NCBI RefSeq assembly: GCF_001625215.2
Contig: NC_030386.2
Span: forward strand, 23,778,545-23,842,544
From: Daucus carota subsp. sativus
Taxonomy: Eukaryota; Streptophyta; Magnoliopsida; Apiales; Apiaceae
Direction of reading: 5' to 3'
Length of the DNA stretch: 64,000 nt
A program made the translations under genes and the position numbers. This document shows, in pieces, positions 53,625 through 64,000 of the stretch. Each line of letters starts with the position of its first letter. The first letter of the stretch is position 1. The notes below the pieces were generated by a model. It was not told the DNA's origin. It saw only the letters and a program-made list of their open reading frames with translations, and searched no databases.

Positions 53625-53834
53625 TCAACCTATGTACATGTGGATTCCGATGGCTAGCAAGAAGATACAAATGAGACCAAAATATATGAGGGAATGAACT
53701 AATATCGATACGCCACTGGTCTGAAAGTTCCCGAACTCCACGTACTTGTTCTTGCCAGGTATCTGAATCAGCAGACCCGGAGTCAATAGTATGAACAAAA
53801 CAACTCCAATAAAAATAGGCCCCCAATCCGACAT
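53625..53834 (-). CDS. DUF3339 small membrane protein, copy 4 (69 aa)
   Basis: MSDWGPIFIGVVLFILLTPG, the loop IQIPGKNKYVEFGNF and a second span VHSLIYFGLICIFLLAIGIH. I start at 53834, at the MSDWGP motif, instead of the upstream in-frame ATG at 53897, since the extra 21 residues are charged and absent in other copies. It is convergent with copy 3. Confidence 0.9.
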   Translation of the reverse strand: MSDWGPIFIGVVLFILLTPGLLIQIPGKNKYVEFGNFQTSGVSILVHSLIYFGLICIFLLAIGIHMYIG

Positions 53835-54391
53835 TTTCCTTCTCTTCTCTCCACTCCTCTGTATTATGTTTCTACGAGTATCTGGATTCGGAATCATGGG
53901 ATTTTATAACACAGGATGAGTCCTTGTTGGAGCATGACTCAGAGAAGCAAGGGATATTACAAGGAAACCGAAAAAAAGCAACAAAGTATCATGCCACTAA
54001 CTACACTTTCTTCACGCAAGTAATCTTTCTGTGATTGCTTTGCATTAGTTGTTAGCAGATAATACAGGGACAGTAGTGGCTTGAGCTTTATGATGCAAAA
54101 GTTTGGAAAAGCAATTACAAAATGCTTGCCTTGTGTGGCTTGTTAGCTTCAGTTTTCTCCAAGTGCTCAGATTTACTTTAGCTGCCACCACTTTCTCTTC
54201 CTTGATCTGTAAAGAGTTCCATCCCTGTTACACAACTCGAATACATTTCACATTACATCAAGTGCGACAATAAGACAATGTACATATATCCAGGATGATC
54301 TTACCAGGCATATAATGGAATTCACACTGAATACCCACATATATTCACAACTCATGTCAAATTGTCAATTATACCTTAACCTCATCAGGAA
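53835..54391. other. Upstream region of DUF3339 copy 4
   Basis: Likely leader and promoter, followed by unassigned sequence. A minus-strand piece near 54000-54230 looks exon-like in composition, but no frame can be supported. Confidence 0.3.
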
Positions 54392-54846
54392 CAAGCAGTG
54401 TTCTAAAAGTCCCTACGCGGTCCAGTCGGGTTGCCTTTGAAAAACTAATCAGTAAATCGGGGATCAAATATATTTAAATTTTATTTAATTTTAATATTAA
54501 AAGTAAATTTTATGTAAGTAAAAATAATATACCCTCATTTTAGTATCAAATACAATAGGTAAATACCCCATTTCATATATTAGCTTCATTTTTTATCAAA
54601 AACTTATTATTTTTTACAATTTTACCCTTAATTTGACCTTTTTTAGTTTTCGATTGATTAATCCCGATTTTTCTAACCGATTAATCCCGATTTTTACCGC
54701 CCAAACAGTTTTTTGCCATTTTCTAAAAAAATCGTATAATTTTCTGTCAAGCCCCGATTTAAGACGTTTCGCCTCCGCTTAGTATCTGGACGCTGATTAT
54801 ACAGCCACCTAGACCGATTTTTAAAATACTTTTACAATACTGCTAA
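54392..54846. mobile_element. hAT-like MITE (tentative)
   Basis: CAGTGTTCTAAAAGTCCCTA on the left and ACTTTTACAATACTG on the right are weak inverted ends of CAG...CTG form. Interior GATTAATCCCGATTTTT words are tandemly repeated at 54650-54700. No target duplication was found. Confidence 0.45.
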
Positions 54847-55274
54847 GAATAGATCAAATCGATCTTTAATCTAATCAGCTTTTAATGGCCGCGCCAGGCT
54901 AGATGGAGCTTTAACCACAACTATAGAATCCCTTCAAGGCCCAAGATCAAAATTGGGCCATGTTTGGTCCAGCCGTGCTTTTTCCGAACCGGACCGAGCC
55001 AAATTTTTGAGCCCAGATCTATCTTACACCTGGGTTTGCAATAAGAATGAAGAAATCCCAGCCTAATGTTGTGTACTGGGGAAAACATACCCTACCGAGG
55101 CAAGTAGAGGACGGGGCACATGATTGAGAGCCAGTTTAGGATGGCTGGCCTGTGGCCTCTGAGGGCCTAAATGGCTAAAGTCCAATTACATGCACGAAAA
55201 ACATATGGATCATACAAGTACAGAACACACGACACAGACGTCAGACGGGGCGAATTTCATTTGTCAAGAGTCGA
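54847..55274. other. Intergenic, nothing recognised
   Basis: Mixed composition, no supported coding frame and no repeat that I can place. Confidence 0.35.
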
Positions 55275-55542
55275 GGGGCGTTGGCTAAACTTAAAATAAA
55301 GTGTTTTTTTCTTAAAATAAAGAAGTGAAGTAAAAATGTGAAGCAGGTTAAGTAGAAATGAGAAGCAAATTAACACTTATAAGTGATTAAAGTGTTTGAG
55401 AAATAAGTAGAATTCGTGAAATAAAAGCTAACAATCCTAGCTTTTTATAAGTGTTTTTTGACTTTTTAAACAAACGATACAAATAAATATTTTTAACTTA
55501 TAAATTTAGAAACTGGGCTTAATAGTCCAGCCAAACACCCCC
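55275..55542. mobile_element. MITE, family A, copy
   Basis: The left end GGGGCGTTGGCTAAACTTAA and the right end CCAGCCAAACACCCCC are inverted. Interior words AAAATAAAGAAGTGAAGTAA, TTATAAGTGATTAAAGTG and ACTTTTTAAACAAACGATAC match 39681-39927. Confidence 0.65.
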
Positions 55543-56246
55543 GTAAAATATATGGCAAGGGGATGTTGATCCATTTACAACCATGAATGTTTGCACGTAT
55601 CGATCAGACATGTATTCTTATCTCCTCTCGCCTCTATCTCCCAGCTGTCTTTCATGATTATCCTAATCATCTTCGAGTTTTTCCATTTTTTCTTTCTCCT
55701 TTTTTTAATAATAAAATTCGTTCCAAATCTGCTGAGGAAGGAGTCAAAAGATTTGGATCTACAAGTACAACCTACCGAAACAAGTTGGTACCAGTGTACA
55801 CCGTCCAAATATTTTGAATACATCTTTTACTCGCAGGTCCCCGTCAGACAAAAATATTAAACGTGATTAATTCTCAAATATAAATATATAGCATATTCCT
55901 CGTCAACATCAAGAATATGCATATTCCACAATGTGATGCTCCAACCCTAGAAAACCTTAACTAAAAGATGTCATATTAAAAATAAAAAAATATAATCAAC
56001 ATCTCGAAAAATCAGTACTCCAATCATATTATGGATAATTAAATTTGTCGAAACTCGACAGATCTGTATGTTTGGAGATGATAATATATGTGTCTAAATA
56101 TACTTTTCTCAAAATATATTTGAATATGATATATGTTCCGTCTCGTTTTATATTTCATCTTGACCAAAACTATAATTAGGAAACTGGTAATTTATATCCT
56201 TTCATGGTAAATTAACGTTCTCTTTTAAATACTAAAAACCCATCAA

Positions 56247-57661
56247 TCAATATACTTGTATAAAGGAGAAGCGAGTGGCGTGTAGGTGGCGCCTCTCACA
56301 TCGCTCCGTTCTATTTTTCTAATTTTCTGGCGTGTAGGTGGCGCCTCTCACATCGTTCCGTTCTATTTTTCTAATTTTCTGAAATTTTTGGATGAAAAAT
56401 ATCAAAAAATAGAACTATCTTTTTTAGTTTCGGATATATTATAAGCAAGTTTTATCATACCTTTTTTAGTTTCGGATATATTAGAAGCAAGTTTTAGCAT
56501 CTGATTTTGTTTCATATTATTTATGGAATATATTAGCTTGAAAGTTTTAATCTGATTTTGTTTCTGTGTAAAGGAAAAGCGAGGGGCGTGTAGGTGGCGC
56601 CTCTCACATCGCTCCGTTCTATTTTTTTCAATTTTTTGGAATTTTCGGATGGAAATTATCAAAAATTAAAATTACTTTTTAGTTTCAGATATATTAGAAG
56701 CAAGTTTCGGAATCTAATTTTGTTTCCGATTATTTATGGAATATAGTAGCTTGAAAGTTTTAATCTGATTTTGTTTTAGATTATTTAATTATGATAAAGA
56801 GTGGCACACAAGTCTCTCTGCACCTATAAATACCCCGATAAGTTGTAGAGTTTTGAATCATCTAAACACAACCTCCTCTCTCTCGATACCACAACCCTTC
56901 CTCTCTGTGGTGATAGTTCTCTTGCTCGATTTATAACTCGGTGATGTCGTTCTTCTGCAACGATAAGTGAATGCTGTTTATACGGTATTAAAAAAATAAA
57001 AGTTGTTGCAAGTAAAAGTAGTTATAGACCGCTATGTGGGAGTCGACAAATCTAAACATAGGAGAAGAATATAGTCTTCACATGATATTAATGGATGATA
57101 ACAATAAATTAACTATTAGTGATGTATTTTTGTTGGTTATTCTTTTATATTTGTTTTGTTCATCGGACATGTTTGTTGTTGTTAATTTTTATAGGATTTA
57201 CTTTGTATACAGGAAAATATTATTCATGCATTATCTGTTTGCTCCGTTCAAGCAACTTTTAAGTAAAGGTTGTTTATACGGTATTAAAAAATAAAGGTTG
57301 TTACAAGCAAGAGTAGTTATACACCGCTATCCTGCGGATTTAAGTTATATGTTTTTGTGCACAATCAATCCAAAAATATTGGAGGAAGGTGACAATATAA
57401 GAACATGATTACTTTAAAAATAGAAATTTATTCTTATTTTTTTACCATGAATTATAGTCCAAATTTGCAATTTTATATATTAGTATTGGTATTACATCAA
57501 GATTTTATAATATAAAATTTATTTTATCCTACAAATATTAATTTTGAATCAGTTATATATTTTTTATAGACAATTATATAATTATTGCATTCTACAAATA
57601 TTAATATTGAATTATTATTATAATTTTTATAGGCCGCCGCAACGCGCGGTTTCTCAACTAG
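56247..57661 (+). mobile_element. Helitron with captured RPA-like fragment (~1.4 kb)
   Basis: The 3' end shows the hairpin CCGC-CGCAACGC-GCGG, then CTAG before a T (57658-57662). The 5' end is probably TCAATATACTTGTATAAAGG after an A; a start 4 bp earlier is also possible. The GC-rich 5' motif GCGTGTAGGTGGCGCCTCTC occurs three times (about 56278, 56332 and 56587), showing repeated duplication of the 5' region. No Rep/helicase is present, so it is non-autonomous. Confidence 0.75.
56820..57295 (+). pseudogene. Captured RPA/OB-fold-like gene fragment inside the Helitron
   Basis: A TATA box (CCTATAAATACCCC) near 56824, a CT-rich leader, and then a frame with MWESTNLNIGEEYSLHMILM at 57034 look like the start of plant replication-protein-A DNA-binding subunit-like genes (MWE, then S-E-MIL-D). 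A block around TATACGGTATTAAAAAA (56975-57035) is repeated at 57275-57335. Only part of one OB domain is left. Confidence 0.4.
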
Positions 57662-58272
57662 TTATTGAGTAAATGCAAAATATCTCTGATACTAAAATAT
57701 TTTTAGAATAACATGTCCCATAAAGATAAATCTGATACATAATCATTTTATATTTGTTATATTGGAGAGACCTCACAAGATTTCACAATATTTACTATTA
57801 GTATAATAATTTAGCTAATTATTTTAAATCAGTATTATGGTTTTTTGCAAATCAATATTATTGTTAATTTTAACTAAGAATCATATCATACGCTTGAATT
57901 TGCATCGAAAGATGGCGGTTATGGGTTTCTACGTTAAAAAAAATAAAATAGATTAAATTTGTAATGGATCATTGTTCTATGCTGCAGTTAAATTCGGAAG
58001 TGTGTACAGTTTTTTTTTTTTTTGAACAACGGAAGTGTGTACAGTTAAAAAACAGTGATGTGACATAAATATAATAGTAGAATAATGACTCGCAATGAAA
58101 AGTCATCCACGAGCAAAAACATCAAACAACACTCATCAATATCATCCAGCTACTCTTCTCCATCTACTTGAACTTGAACTTGAACTATCCAGCTCAACTC
58201 TGCCACACTTTTTTATTTTACTCCCCCAAGATCTCCAAGCCTCCATTTTTCATATCCAAAGCTGACTGAAAA
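57662..58272 (+). promoter_or_regulatory. Upstream region of the transporter gene
   Basis: It includes a poly-T with a partial direct repeat of GGAAGTGTGTACAGTT (57997 and 58029) and a CT-rich leader with GAACTTGAACTTGAACT just upstream of the ATG. No other gene. Confidence 0.4.
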
Positions 58273-61200
58273 ATGGGTCAGTTCAATGACAAATTTATTG
58301 AGTTTTTCAACAACAGATGGCTGGTTTTTGTGGCTGCAATGTGGATACAATCTTGTGCTGGAATCGGGTATTTATTTGGGAGTATATCTCCAGCCATCAA
58401 GAGTTCTTTGAATTATAATCAGAAGCAAGTTGCTAGATTAGGTGTGGCTAAAGATCTTGGTGACAGTGTTGGGTTTTTAGCTGGGAGCTTGTGTGAGATT
58501 TTGCCCATGTGGGCTGCTCTTCTTGTGGGTGCTGCTCAGAATTTTATTGGATATGGTTTGGTTTGGCTTGTTGTTACTGGAAGAGCTCCTGTTTTGCCTT
58601 TGTGGGCTGTAAGTATTTTTACTAAGACTATCTGTTGTCAGCCCTTTTGGATTCTTGATCATTAATGCTTGTTTTGTCTTCTTTTTGTTCTTCTATTGGT
58701 TATATATGGGTTGATTTTTTTCAAAATTTATGTTTTTGGATTCTTTTATACACTACTTGATATTGGTTCAGTTGGAGTTGTTTTGAAAAACCACAAGTTT
58801 CATTCTTGTTAAGATCTTAAAGTGGCTGATGCAGTCTGCACAAGTTAGTGTTGGAAACTACTTTGGAAGTGCACAAGTTTGAACATTTAGGATTAGATAC
58901 AACTTTGGATTCTAAAATTTTGGAATTTTATATGTATTAGAATGGAACTAGAGTCACCTGCAAGTGAAGGTATAATAATATTCTTCTTGTTGATTAAACG
59001 TAGGTTCGTTACATATGATGATTCTATCTTTGGAAGTCATAAGTACTCAGATGCATTTATTCTGATTTCAACACTTCTCTAGTCTGCAAACTGTTCACAT
59101 CTTAAGCTTCCGTTTGCATTAGTTGTTTCCTTTCAAAGGTTAAGATTTGTAAACTTAAGTGTCCAACCAAGTACTTTTGGTTTGGATTCCAGCTTTAGAA
59201 TATTTGCTTTGTTCTCATATGCAGGCTAATAGCCTAATATGCACATGGCCCTTCCTGCAGATCTACAGTTTCTCATTAATTTAAGAACTAGTTGGTGTAT
59301 ATTGCATAGAATATACATTATTCATCAATTTCATGCCCTGATTATATTTGTAAGCATCCAAAGATTTTGTTGATAATCTATGAAAATGTAAACCCCAGTG
59401 CATATATAAAAGGTAAGAAATTCACTTAAAGTTGAGTTTAACTCCCTTTTATCCGATTCATTCATTTGGAAATGGAATTATTGAAGTGTCACCAAAAGTT
59501 ACTAACTAATATTGGACATATTGATGCACTTGAAGGTTTGTCAGTGATTCTTCCGGTGTCTCATCATATTTTAAATTCTTCAGATCACTTCTCATGTTGG
59601 TCCTCTCAGAAGAATAAAAGGAAGATCAATGCATGACTAAAAAGTACTGTTAGGAAGAAGTCACTTTCAATGCAATCTAGCAAAAAAAAAAAAGACTCTA
59701 CCTTCATAGTTTGCTATTTACAGCTACTGAATCTTCTGTTGACACTGGATGAGGCAAGTTCTTGAACCAAGCTCACTCCTCCGCTTACATGTGCTTAGTT
59801 TGGGAATAAGAGAATAAGCACTTGGATTTCAAGTACATAAAACACACAAGTACATAGCGTAAGAGAAATTTTTGTAGTACAAAGTTAATTATGTGATACA
59901 CACTTCGATCTCAGTATGATGTATTTTTGGAGTTGGGTATTGATTAGTAGTTCTTCTTTAGCAATAATTTTGTCGTTTTGATAAGATTGGAACAATACAA
60001 AGAGTATTAGGATGTCATGCACAAATCGGGAAATGGTCTAAATTTTTATTTAGCAAAAAGTAAAAGCATACAAGTTTCTTGTGTTTGAAATATTCCCCCA
60101 TGTTATGAATGCCACTTGTTATCTAAGCACATTGATTTCGGGCTATAGGAAATAGCAATTATCAGCCAGCAGTCATACTGATTATATAAGGATGTTAATT
60201 AGAAATGCTACATATGTATTGTTGTCATATTATACGGGGTTCTTGCAATCAAAATATAAAAAATTTCCATATTATTTATGTGCATAAAATGAAAAGAAAA
60301 AATAAAAAACACCAAAAAATGCCTGCACTGTTCAGTGGGCTCTCTGTTCTTCTATTTCGAGGGAAAAATAAAGTCTTTTTAGAATGTTGACATATACTAT
60401 TAGTTAGAAGTATGATGGATGTTTTCATGCAGATGTGTCTTCTTATTTTTATTGGAACAAATGGCGAGACCTACTTCAACACAGCAGCACTAGTCTCGTG
60501 TGTGCAAAACTTCCCCAAAAGCCGTGGTCCTGTAGTGGGTATATTAAAGGGATTTGCTGGGTTGAGTGGTGCTATACTGTCTCAGGTTTACGTTTTAATC
60601 AACTCCCCTGACAGTGCATCACTTATATTTATGGTGGCAGTTGGGCCGGCAATGGTGGTTATTTCTCTTATGTTCATAGTCCGGCCTGTAGGAGGTCACA
60701 GACAAGTCCGATCGTCGGATGGTGCAAGTTCTTCATTTATCTACTGTGTATGCCTTATCTTGGCTGCTTATTTGATGGGGGTCATGCTTGTAGAAGATCT
60801 AATTGATTTGAACCACAATGTGATCGTGATTTTCACAATAATTCTGTTCATTATTATAATTGTTCCAATTGTGATCCCTATATGGCTACTGTTTACCCAA
60901 GAGCCAGAAGATCAAGCACATGAGGCTCTTTTAGCTGAGACAAGGACAGAAGAACCCGTCATAACTGGACATGATGCTAATGAAATTATATTTAGTGAGG
61001 TCGAAGATGAGAAGCCTAGGGGAGTAGATTTGCTTCCCGCTACAGAGAGGCAAAAAAGAATTGCTCAGCTACAATCGAAATTAGCTCAAGCAGCTGCAGA
61101 AGGTGCAGTGAGGGTCAAGAGCAGAAGGGGTCCACATAGAGGGGAAGACTTCACTTTGATGCAGGCTTTGATCAAGGCAGACTTTTGGCTTATTTTTTTC

Positions 61201-61948
61201 TCACTGTTACTTGGATCAGGATCAGGGTTGACTGTGATTGATAATTTGGGGCAAATGAGCCAGTCCATTGGTTATAATAACACACATATTTTTGTTTCAT
61301 TGATAAGTATTTGGAACTTTCTAGGTCGTGTTGGTGGAGGATACTTTTCAGAAATAATTGTCAAGTAAGATATATCTTAATACTTATTCCTTCTAGATGT
61401 TCAATTATGTTTGATGCTTCATGTTTGTCTCTTTATTCCCCTTTTCTAATGCAACCATAATGTTTTTGAGCAGGGATTATGCTTATCCAAGACATTTGGC
61501 CATGGCTGTTGCTCAATTTATAATGGCGTTTGGTCACTTATTCATGGCCATGGGCTGGCCTGGGGAGATGTATGTTGGTACACTTTTAATTGGGCTTGGC
61601 TATGGAGCTCACTGGGCAATTGTCCCAGCTGCTGCCTCGGAGTTATTTGGTTTAAAAAAGTTCGGGGCATTGTATAATTTTCTTACTCTTGCAAACCCTG
61701 CTGGTACTCTAATCCTGTCAAGTCTACTTGCAAGCAGTATATATGACAGTGAAGCAGCAAAGCAAGCCCAACAGTTTCCAATCACTTCTGGTGATGATGA
61801 ACCACCGCGGTGTTATGGTGTTGTCTGCTTCAGCTTGACTTTGTACATAATGTCTGCCCTATGCATTGTTGCAGTTATTCTAAGCCTGACTCTTGTCTAC
61901 CGAACTAGGGTGGTCTATGCCCATCTGTATGGAAAATCTCGCACTTGA
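58273..61948 (+). CDS. NFD4/nodulin-like MFS transporter, three exons, 580 aa
   Basis: The exons are 58273-58608, 60433-61364 and 61474-61948, with clean GT-AG borders and matching phases (336 + 932 + 475 = 1743 bp). The N-terminal part (NRWLVFVAAMWIQSCAGIGY, FGSISPAIKSSLNYNQKQVA) is the Nodulin-like domain. Exon 2 holds NGETYFNTAALVSCVQNFPK, then a cytosolic loop (about residues 270-345) rich in charged residues, and the second half of the MFS fold (ADFWLIFFSLLLGSGSGLTV). Exon 3 starts KDYAYPRHLAMAVAQ and finishes with the last spans. About twelve spans are expected, so it is an integral membrane protein; the substrate is unknown for most members. Length and structure are normal for the family and there is no defect. 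Confidence 0.93.
58609..60432 (+). other. Intron 1 of the transporter gene (1824 bp)
   Basis: GTAAGT donor and TTTTCATGCAG acceptor. No element or gene inside that I can support. Confidence 0.85.
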
Positions 61949-63534
61949 GTGGCTGAAAGAGAAACAAATGGAGTTCATGCATTTATAAGAATTTTAGTTG
62001 TATACTTTGTGGAAGTTTCAAGAGCTAGCTCCTTGTCAGAAATTATAGATGCTACTACTCCAGAAGGCTATCAGATAGCGAGAACCTAAAAACTCTTGGC
62101 ATTGTTTTCAGCCGTCAGCGGGCTATGTTGGGCCAGGTGAAGTAAGATTTTCTCTTCAATCTGCTGTTTTCTTTCTCGTGGTCTTGCTGAAGTAAGATGG
62201 TCTGTTTTGTCTTCTGTTCTTATGTTCCAATTAGCAGGGGTGTCAATCTCAGGCCGTATTCTCAAAGGCTCGATATCTTGTCATTCTAAAACTGGCTCAA
62301 GTTTGATACAAAAAATTATATGGCTTGAAAGAATAAACATTTTGATAGTCGGAGTAATTTTCTGGTCTTCCGAATCAGTTGAATCCGTTTCTGTCATAGT
62401 TTGTTACTATTATATTTGTTATTGTGTTGATTATGAGTTTGGTTCGAGTCCTGTTTGTCGAGTGTAGGACATGTTCTTTGATTTTTTTTTTTAAAAGTTT
62501 TGTATTGTTGTTTGATCATTCAAGATTCAAGATGTACCACCGGATCACGAATGAATAGAAGAGCATAAATATTTGCTTCCTACCTTCCTCTCATTTGAGA
62601 CTGGTAGTAACATGTGTCTTGCAAGTTATTTTATTGCAACATTACAAGAGGTTGCTGCCCCGAGGGTGCCCTCAGCTAACACAGTTAACATCCCAAGGTT
62701 AAAGGACTATAGTAAATTAGGGTTTTTTTTTTAAATGTAGAGAGTTGGGTCTTATATATACAAAACTTTCATCAATATTTTATATTGTATGTTGTTATAA
62801 CCTGGGAAGTACAATCCATGAAAGTTATAATATTGTTTTTTTAAGATTTTTTTTTTAAAATATCCAAGTTACAAATATTATTGTTAAAAATACGGTGCAA
62901 CTTCATTGGCAATCTGGGACCATTTCGTATACCTCCTGTGAACATAACTCCCAATTCAGCAGGTATGCTTTAGACGATGCAAACAACTATAAATGTAGTC
63001 TGCAGAACTTTGCCTCGTCTCGTCTGGCAAGCTTCTGAAGACTTTTCATATTTCATTGCCTTGGCAGCAGCTATAAAATATCTGGTCACTTGCTCGAGGG
63101 TGAACTCAATTATAAACAGTTCTGTTTGAATTTTTTGCCTGGCTTAACTACGTATCCCCTTTCTAGTGTAATAGCTGGAAAAGGCATTCCATATTTTACT
63201 TAACTCCTTTTAAACTAATTAGAGCAACCTATAAAAAAGCCAGACTTGCCTGTTACTTCACACCTCCAACAGAGTAGAGTTCGAGCTTAGCACAGCAGAG
63301 ATCATATATTGCCGGTTCACAATAAGGTTCATCTCCATTTGTAAATCATAAATACATCCAGCATTTCCCCAGAAAAGGAATTATAGTCTAAACAGAATAC
63401 ACAGAAAGTATCAACAAAAAGATACACACTGACAGCGGAATTTTTTTTTCATATGACCACCAAACAGCCATTGTATCTATCAAAGTAACCATGTAGTTTG
63501 CTAAACGAGCAAGGAAGTCGAAAGAATGATAACA
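61949..63534. other. 3' UTR of the transporter and intergenic sequence
   Basis: The first 200-600 bp are probably 3' UTR. The remaining part holds only AT-rich stretches and the likely 3' UTR of the minus-strand gene that ends at 63535. Confidence 0.45.
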
Positions 63535-64000
63535 TCAACTGGTTGGCTGCCTTGGCCTATAAACAGGTGTCACTCTCCTTCGAACAATATCCTGGATCTC
63601 TTCTAGAGACAAAAGTGACATCTCACTATCAAAATTGTTCATCTCCATCTGCTGATGCAACTGCAAGCAAAATATATATTTATTATATAACAAGGAGAAA
63701 CAAAAAGAGAAAAAGCTGAATTGCTTTTCATGAATATTAAACAAGGATTTATATAAATGATGCTACTAAACATAATTAAATTTACTCATAAGCTTGTGTG
63801 CTGGATTACTGGTAAATAAAATGCTTCCTACCAGTCTATTAATGCAAATGAGTAAATATATGGAGATAATTCTGGCTTTAATATAATAATTTTTAGATGA
63901 TACTGACGCTTAAACCTATTTAAGTTTGCCCTTACCTTCTCAAGAATTAGAGACTGGTCGTCTAGATGATAGTTCCGGATCTGCTTAAGCATTTCCAGTT
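63535..64000 (-). CDS. Unidentified gene, last two exons (partial)
   Basis: The last exon, 63535-63660, follows a GCTTGCAG acceptor and encodes 41 residues including LHQQMEMNNFDSEMSLLSLE and RRRVTPVYRPRQPTS before the stop. The preceding exon runs from the window edge to 63936 with a GTAAGG donor and encodes LEMLKQIRNYHLDDQSLILE K. The phases match. The fragment looks helical, ending in a basic tail. I do not recognise the family; the rest lies beyond 64000. Confidence 0.6.

Noticed and set aside
1..64000. CRISPR array, bacterial operon, rRNA or tRNA gene
   Set aside because: No direct-repeat/spacer pattern, no prokaryotic gene packing and no tRNA- or rRNA-like sequence was seen. All signals are plant nuclear. 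The only tRNA-related sequence is the copia primer site.

Overview
This is plant nuclear DNA, very probably from an asterid eudicot. Exons are short and interrupted by AT-rich introns with GT-AG sites. Several plant-restricted families are present: a MIKC MADS-box gene, DUF3339 mini-membrane proteins, a cytosolic-type sulfotransferase, an NFD4/nodulin-like transporter and a FAR1/FRS-type Mutator transposase. More than a third of the window is recognisable transposon. The species cannot be fixed from the sequence; Apiaceae is only a guess.

Layout. (1) 1-7325: 3' half of a Sirevirus-like Ty1/copia element: the end of pol, a 1.3 kb spacer, a 1311-codon extra ORF, a polypurine tract and a 1530-bp LTR. 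The spacer and the LTR share perfect palindromes built on GCGCAACATTTGAC. (2) 7326-8211: a fold-back element whose left arm is cut by the retroelement. (3) 9291-36438: a MADS-box gene (FLC-like is the best guess). Exon 1 is 185 bp and the remaining exons lie near 32.2-36.4 kb, so intron 1 is about 22.7 kb. That intron holds a full-length Mutator-like element with a broken FRS-type transposase, a hAT MITE, a Helitron nested in another element, a Stowaway MITE and several tandem or palindromic arrays. (4) 38.9-43.3 kb: MITEs, one DUF3339 gene and a sulfotransferase with an apparent frameshift at its start. (5) 44267-49266: an intact copia element with identical 191-bp LTRs and one open 1484-codon frame. 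(6) 49.4-53.9 kb: three more DUF3339 genes in alternating orientation. (7) 54.4-57.7 kb: MITEs and a Helitron carrying an RPA-like OB-fold fragment. (8) 58273-61948: a complete three-exon MFS transporter gene. (9) 63535-64000: the last two exons of an unidentified minus-strand gene.

The genes do not form a pathway. The most interesting signals are the W-box palindromes shared by the LTR and the internal spacer of the first retroelement; the TTAGGG repeat (telo-box) directly in front of the MADS start codon, with the transposon-filled first intron behind it; the apparently very recent copia insertion beside a four-gene DUF3339 cluster; and a palindrome array at 29.46-29.72 kb.
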